NCBI GenBank assembly: GCA_022702705.1
Contig: CM040424.1
Span: forward strand, 81,393,729 to 81,457,728
Reading direction: 5' to 3'
DNA from: Papilionanthe hookeriana x Papilionanthe teres
Lineage: Eukaryota > Streptophyta > Magnoliopsida > Asparagales > Orchidaceae
Length of the DNA stretch: 64,000 nucleotides
Under the pieces are notes generated by a model. It saw nothing but the letters and a program-made list of their open reading frames with translations. It searched no databases and had not been told where the DNA came from. Below, piece after piece: positions 58,872 to 64,000 of this stretch (position 1 is its first letter; each line of letters starts with the position of its first letter). The position numbers and the translations under genes are program-made.

Positions 58872-61800
58872 TGTCGGCCGCTTTAGAGAGCTTTGAGTTT
58901 TTAATTTAGTATATATACGTATTGATTCTTGAAAATAAAGTTTTAAATTTTAAAATATGAAAATTTAGAAAGGACGGATCTCATTCGTTTAGTGAGTTTG
59001 AACGAACGAGCGCGATATCGCGAGTAACGCATCTATTCCGAAGAATAAACACCCTACTCGACAATATCGCTCGATCAAATAAACCACAAAATTCACGACA
59101 TCCGTCTCGGCTCGCGAACCTTTATGTGGACCGACAAATTCCCTATTTAATACAAAAGAATTAAATAGGGTTTATATTATCCGGTGCCTTTAAAACTCCC
59201 TATAGAGCACAGCCCTCATAGTTAATTACCCTCAAATGACCGAAGTCACTCGAGCAGAACTCTCGATTTAGATCGCGGTTTCTATCTTCACGAATTCAAA
59301 GCGTAGGGTTTTCCAACGAAATTTGAGAGTAGGAAATCCAATAGGTGAAGCGGCGCAAGGAGGAACAAGCTATTTCGGAGTCAAAGGAATAAGGGTAGTG
59401 GGATGTCACGGATCTCGAGGAGGACCTCGAGGACGTCCCACACTATCCTAAGGTCGGGTTTTAAATTTTGGAAGAGAGATTTATTTTAATTTCGATCTCG
59501 CAAATTAATTATATGAATTACGCTTCGCATAACGTCCCGATTACGCAAATTACCCGAAAGACAGGAGGGCTTACGTCGTATCGGACGATCAACCCCTAGA
59601 ACCTAAGCGAGTTAGGGCTTATATCGCACGGGAGGGCTGTGCAAAGCGCCTAAAGGAATAGGTGAGGATTTATGCGCGCTAGTGCGAACCACCTCTAGCC
59701 CTAGGGCTTGTTATTTAAACTAAAGAATGGTTTGCTTGATGTCGACACAGGTTTCATTGAAGAAGATGGCACATGTTGCTCTACTCGTGCTCCAGCTCCA
59801 CGTCAGTAGCAGGACCGCGAGCTTAGATTAAAGGTTTTAAGTTAAAGTGAAGCATGCAAGTCGTTTATTATTTTTATCTGTAGTGAATGTATGCAACTGC
59901 AGTATGAGTAAGCAAAGAAACAAGTAAACGAGGAGCATGCTTATAGTGTCTAAACGATGAGACATGTCATGCTAAACAAGAGATATACTGCTTATGCGAA
60001 GAATACGCTATAACAAGTGAAACATGCTGAGCGGGAGAAAGATACGGAAGTGTAAAACATCGCCAAGCAAAGATATGTACCTGAAGAAATGTATCTAAAT
60101 TCTAACAGGGAGTATATGCTCGAAAAGTAAAATATGACGTGCAGTATAATAGTAGAATTAAGTAAAGATCATCACAGAGAGTATCAGTATGCTTTCTATA
60201 TCCTCGCATATACAGCTATCGTTTATTATCATTTTCATATTTTTCTTATTTCCACGGAAGAGTCATTAGCGCAGTGAAAAGCAAGAGTACAAGTAATGGG
60301 CAAACACTCTGCTCAACGAGAGTACTATGGTGTGTACAAAGAAAGTAGAGTCCGAAAACTCAACAAGAAAAACGAAAGAAAACGACGAGAAAGCGATGAA
60401 AATCGCGGAAGAAAAACTAAGAAAGTCGAGAAAGAAAGAAAAGAATGTCCGTGAAAACTCCGAGGAAAGTCCATAAACGAAAACAAAGCAAAACCGTAGA
60501 AAACTGAAAAGCACCGCGAGAAACCCACGGACGACCCGCTAAACTCATTAGCGAACCATAAGAAAGTCATAGGCCTTCGGAAAGAAAGACCCGTAAGACG
60601 GTGGTGTTTCGGACTCGGAAGACGTTAATGTCCGGACTTGAAATGCGACTACTCAGACCGACTTTCCGCGATAAGCGCTCTAATCCGACTCGAATAACCA
60701 ACCAGTGGACCTTTATAAATTTTCATACATTTCATTTTTGGTTCAGATGCAAGTAAAAGCCGTAGGTGAGTAGGCCAGTAGTAGTAGTGGAGGTAGTTTT
60801 TATATTTTTCAAACATATGTATTTTTTTGTTTTAAAACATTTCGATCCACGGGCTGACTATCCTAATAGTGACTAGGTCTACGAACGTTGGGATCGTCGA
60901 CGGCAGAAACCCCAGGACGGCCGAACGGTTCCGTGATTCTCGCTCTACTCTCTACCGCAGCTCTCGAGTCGGCGGCCCCATTCTACTGGCTCTCGTAATT
61001 TTTCTCGTTTTAGCGGTCTCATCAACGTCCCCACCGCACTTACAACTGCTGCTTGATGGCCCCACATATAACCCAAGGAGGTTATATATGCACACCTACA
61101 CGTCCTCAGTAGGCGTGTGCGTTGAGCTGAAAACAAGGCGAAAACCAGGGACGAGGGTCAAGGAAAGGAGGATGGAAGGCGGCTCACTTAACACAATTTC
61201 GAAAGAAGTGAGTCGATTTCCAATAATCGAAAACACGTAAGTCACCCCGGACTCCCGACCGACCTCACACATCCCAAGAAAGGACTAAAGCGCACATCGA
61301 CGCTCTCGGAGAAGCGTGAAGACTGCACCTCAAGAACGCACTCCCTTTCCCAAATAATGCTGAAATCATAAATAAAGGTAAAATAAAAAGAAGAAACCAT
61401 TCGCCGGTGTCGGAGTCCCGGTCACTAAACCGAGAGTGCTACCACAAAACTCCAAGCGCTTAACCCACATCGATTTTCAATTCCCGAAACACAAACTTTC
61501 CCGTACGTTCTCCCACGGGCTCGGGACTCAAGCTATAAAGAATAGGAGAACCAATAATCCTTTGATACATAAGAAAGGGAATGGACGAGCCGTAAGCCAC
61601 CAAACTAAGCATCAATTTCACCAAATAAATCCTCCAAGAAGTATTCCGTATATCGTGCTCAATTTATTTCCCACAAGTAAGCTAGGGAAGCGCTTCCAAA
61701 TTTCATTAAATCAATTCCATAGACAAGGGTAGCAAGGAACAAAGCCTCCATCACAAAAACCATCCAAATGAGGCTCTCGGCCAAGGCTAAAAACAGGAGC

Positions 61801-63994
61801 AAAGGCCCACGGCCAAGCTACAACAAAGGGCGACAATAGAGTAAAGTTCCCACAATCCAAATTACCACAACGAGGCTCACGGCCAAGCCCCCAACAAACA
61901 ATCCACATTGATCTAAATTCATCGCAAATGCACGGGGATAAATCCACCGCATTACCAAAATAATTCAAGATACCAACAAGCTGAAAGAAGCACAAACCCG
62001 AGCCCAAAGGAGATCTAAAGCCGAGCCATTAAAAGGTCGCACCGGGAGGCCGCAGGAACAACAGAACCAAAACCGAGCCCCCTACATCAAACACAAAGGG
62101 AGCGAGTTGCGGAGAGCAACGAAACGTAAACGAAAGAAACCGAGCCCCCTACATCAAACACAAGGAGCAGTTGCAGGAGCGAAGAAACGTAAACAGAAAA
62201 GAAACCGAGCCCCTACATAGTGCAAAGGGCAGCCATAAGGCACACAGAAAGCAGGAAAACCGAGCCCCAAATGGAATGCAAAGGGGCAGCCATAAGGCAC
62301 ACAGAAAGCAGAAAAACCGAGCCCCAAATGGAATGCAAAGGGGCAGCCATAAGGCACACGTAAAAGCAGGAAAACCGAGCCCCAAATGGAATGCAAAGGG
62401 GCAGCCATAAGGCACACAGAAAGCATAAAAACCTAGCCCCACATAGAATGCAAAGGGGCAGCCATAGGGCACATAGAAACAGAGAAGACCGAGCCCCAAA
62501 TAGAGTGCAAAGGGGCAGCCATACTTTCCATAGTTCCTGCTAAAAAGAAAATAAGGAAGGGGGCTTAGAATACATGCCCCCACATGCCAAAAGAGGATCA
62601 CCACTTTGCTTTAAATACATCCAACATGCCTCAAATGATACAAGAGAGAAAGAGAAGCTAAAAACCATGCCTCGTTTATATTCTTTTAAGCCAATGACCA
62701 AAGATAAACATCAAAACATGCTCATATAGATGCCTCGCACAAGCTTCAATTGATAAAAACATCTCCAAACCCCTAGATAGAGCCATACTAGCATGCTTTT
62801 AGAAAAAGGAAGTAGAGAACCACCATTTTAAGCATTTAAAGAAAGAAAACATTCCAAAGATATAAAGCGTACAGCCGTAGCATAGAGACAAAGAAATGCC
62901 GACCCGACGCAGAGGCCGCAGGGTCTCCTCGGGCTAAACCGAGAGAAGGAGAGGAGGAGGAGAAGTTACCAAGCAGCTTAAGACACCCCAAAGAACAAGA
63001 AGCCCAGCGAGCCGCCTCTCCACCTTCACCAAAAGAATCGGCCGCCCTAGGAAAGCCCAAAACAGTGGCTCTAAATAGGCGAGAGGAGAGGGAGGAGAGG
63101 GCCGAGACTTACCGCGAACCCAAGAAGATCGAGGAAGTGACGGGGATGGGGGGAAAATGCCGCGAGAGAAGATCGGCGAGGAGGCGGAGACGCGCGCGGA
63201 GATCACGCGAGGTGACTCTCGCGCGTGGATAACACTCGAGGAGGCACGGGGAGAAACACGCGGGGCTCGAGGAGCAACGGTCACTGGGGAAAGGCGCGCG
63301 CGAGCGCGGAGAAGGAAGGAACGGGAGCTCGATCGAACGAGCGAGAGAGAGAGCCGCCCGATCGAATGGGAGGGATTAGGGCTTAGGATAGAAAATAGGT
63401 TTTAAAATATAACATATATATATATATATAATTAATTTTATTAAAAATAATAAGCCCAAAACCGCAATTTTCGTCCTAGCGAGCGATCGTCGCAAATTAA
63501 ATATCAATTTTAGGTGGAAACGACGTTCCGGACGCAACGGCGAAGTCCGTTCGTCATCCGAGGTCGCTCGGAGAACCTCGTAGACGGTCGCGTCGAAAGC
63601 GCGTCAAACTCGGCATCTTCGAAATTCTGACTCGACGTTGATCGTCGCGGCGTTCTGGCTTCAATTTCGATCCGTCACGGAGTAACTCGAAGCGTCGAGG
63701 CCGTGGCTCGAGGAATTTGTGCTCGGTAGTGCAAAAAATGTGCACGAGGCTATCCTAAGGTCCGGTGGTCCTATAGGAACTCAATTTGGAGTCCTAACGC
63801 TAATTCCAACCTACTCGCCGTGAGCTAGAGGTCGTGAACTCCGTCCGGGACTCTAAAAGAGTGTCGGAGTGGTTTCGAGCATTCTAAAAACGAGAGTGTC
63901 CGATGCTAGGAATCTAAGATCGTCGGGAAGCTCCTAAAGCTAGAACCCTAAATCCTAGGAGGAAAACTAAACCTCGACAAAAACGAGGTCAACA
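58872..63994 (-). repeat. 5' LTR of the giant element (5123 bp)
   Basis: Same start and end as the 3' LTR. The outer boundary falls six bases before the window ends, leaving AGTATG as flank. The sense-strand TATATAA motif is at 61081-61088. Confidence 0.92.
62110..62525 (-). repeat. 57-bp tandem array in the 5' LTR
   Basis: CCGAG starts recur at 62260, 62317, 62375, 62432 and 62489. The unit is 57-58 bp, 19 codons, so one sense-strand frame (62604-62149) stays open with a 19-residue hydrophobic/aromatic repeat (CALWLPLCIPFGARF). Confidence 0.85.
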
Positions 63995-64000
63995 AGTATG

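Larger units (their letters stand above)
41342..63994 (-). mobile_element. complete 22.65-kb Tat/Ogre-type Ty3/gypsy retrotransposon
   Basis: Both LTRs, primer-binding site, polypurine tract and all gypsy domains are present in sense order on the minus strand: gag, protease, RT, RNase H, archaeal-type RNase H, integrase. The second RNase H, the TGGCGACTCCGCTGGGGA primer-binding site, multi-kb LTRs and total size above 20 kb are hallmarks of the Tat lineage, closest in architecture to Ogre. Coding regions carry many small frameshifts. The LTRs differ by roughly a few percent in the stretches I compared by eye, mostly C/T and G/A changes and 1-3 base indels. The outer 5-bp flanks are ATAGT (left) and AGTAT (right), so no exact target duplication is seen. 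GC content is clearly higher than in the flanking DNA. Confidence 0.9.

Noticed and set aside
62149..62604. 151-residue minus-strand frame in the LTR as a membrane protein
   Set aside because: Hydrophobic repeats follow directly from the 57-bp tandem unit; no start context or conserved domain. Kept only as a low-interest finding.
41342..63994. Integrated pararetrovirus or envelope-bearing retrovirus
   Set aside because: Integrase, dual RNase H, LTRs and primer site mark a Tat-lineage gypsy element; no movement protein, coat motif, signal peptide or transmembrane span was seen in the extra frame.

Overview
The window is nuclear DNA of a flowering plant. The evidence is spliced genes with GT-AG introns, a plastid-targeted leucine-biosynthesis enzyme, a plant-type (P3A) plasma-membrane H+-ATPase, and large Tat/Ogre-type Ty3/gypsy, Copia-like, LINE and MITE sequences. 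I cannot name the species. Only three host genes are visible. All other sequence I can classify is repeat-derived or unrecognised AT-rich spacer.

Layout. 1-1538: AT-rich flank, a purine/pyrimidine-biased stretch and a hairpin MITE that ends about 95 bp before a start codon. 1539-2297 (+): single-exon 3-isopropylmalate dehydratase small subunit. 4601-16160 (-): a 21-coding-exon H+-ATPase gene with a 5'-UTR intron, convergent with the first gene; its introns carry two palindromic MITE-like families. All exons read cleanly except exon 16, which has two extra bases. 16.7-24.4 kb: gene-free, with a decayed Tat-type gag relic, microsatellites, an assembly gap (20625-21122), an RTE-type LINE end with a 19-bp target duplication, a large palindrome and a MITE. 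24471-30775 (+): a 6.3-kb solo LTR. 30.8-33.6 kb: AT-rich, with a Copia-like LTR and its primer-binding site.

33827-38079 (+): the 5' half of a palmitoyl-protein thioesterase-like gene (five exons). Its second intron holds a 3.0-kb LTR element that carries only gag and part of a protease, with a perfect GTGTG target duplication. Exon 5 has one extra base, and no later exons were found before 41.3 kb. A probable solo LTR related to the intron element lies at 38.7-39.85 kb.

41342-63994 (-): one essentially complete giant Tat/Ogre-like retrotransposon, 22.65 kb long with 5.1-kb LTRs. In sense order it has a 5' LTR, tRNA primer-binding site, an N-terminal extra region plus gag, protease, reverse transcriptase/RNase H, a second archaeal-type RNase H, integrase, an extra 3' reading frame of about 1.5 kb with a zinc-ribbon-like Cys pattern, a 63-bp tandem array, a polypurine tract and a 3' LTR. 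The solo LTR at 24.5-30.8 kb is an older relative in the opposite orientation.

The strongest candidate for something undescribed is the 3' reading frame of the giant element together with the tandem arrays beside it. A recurring caution is that small indels break otherwise well-conserved coding sequence in both spliced host genes and in the retroelement, which may reflect consensus errors in the assembly rather than biology.
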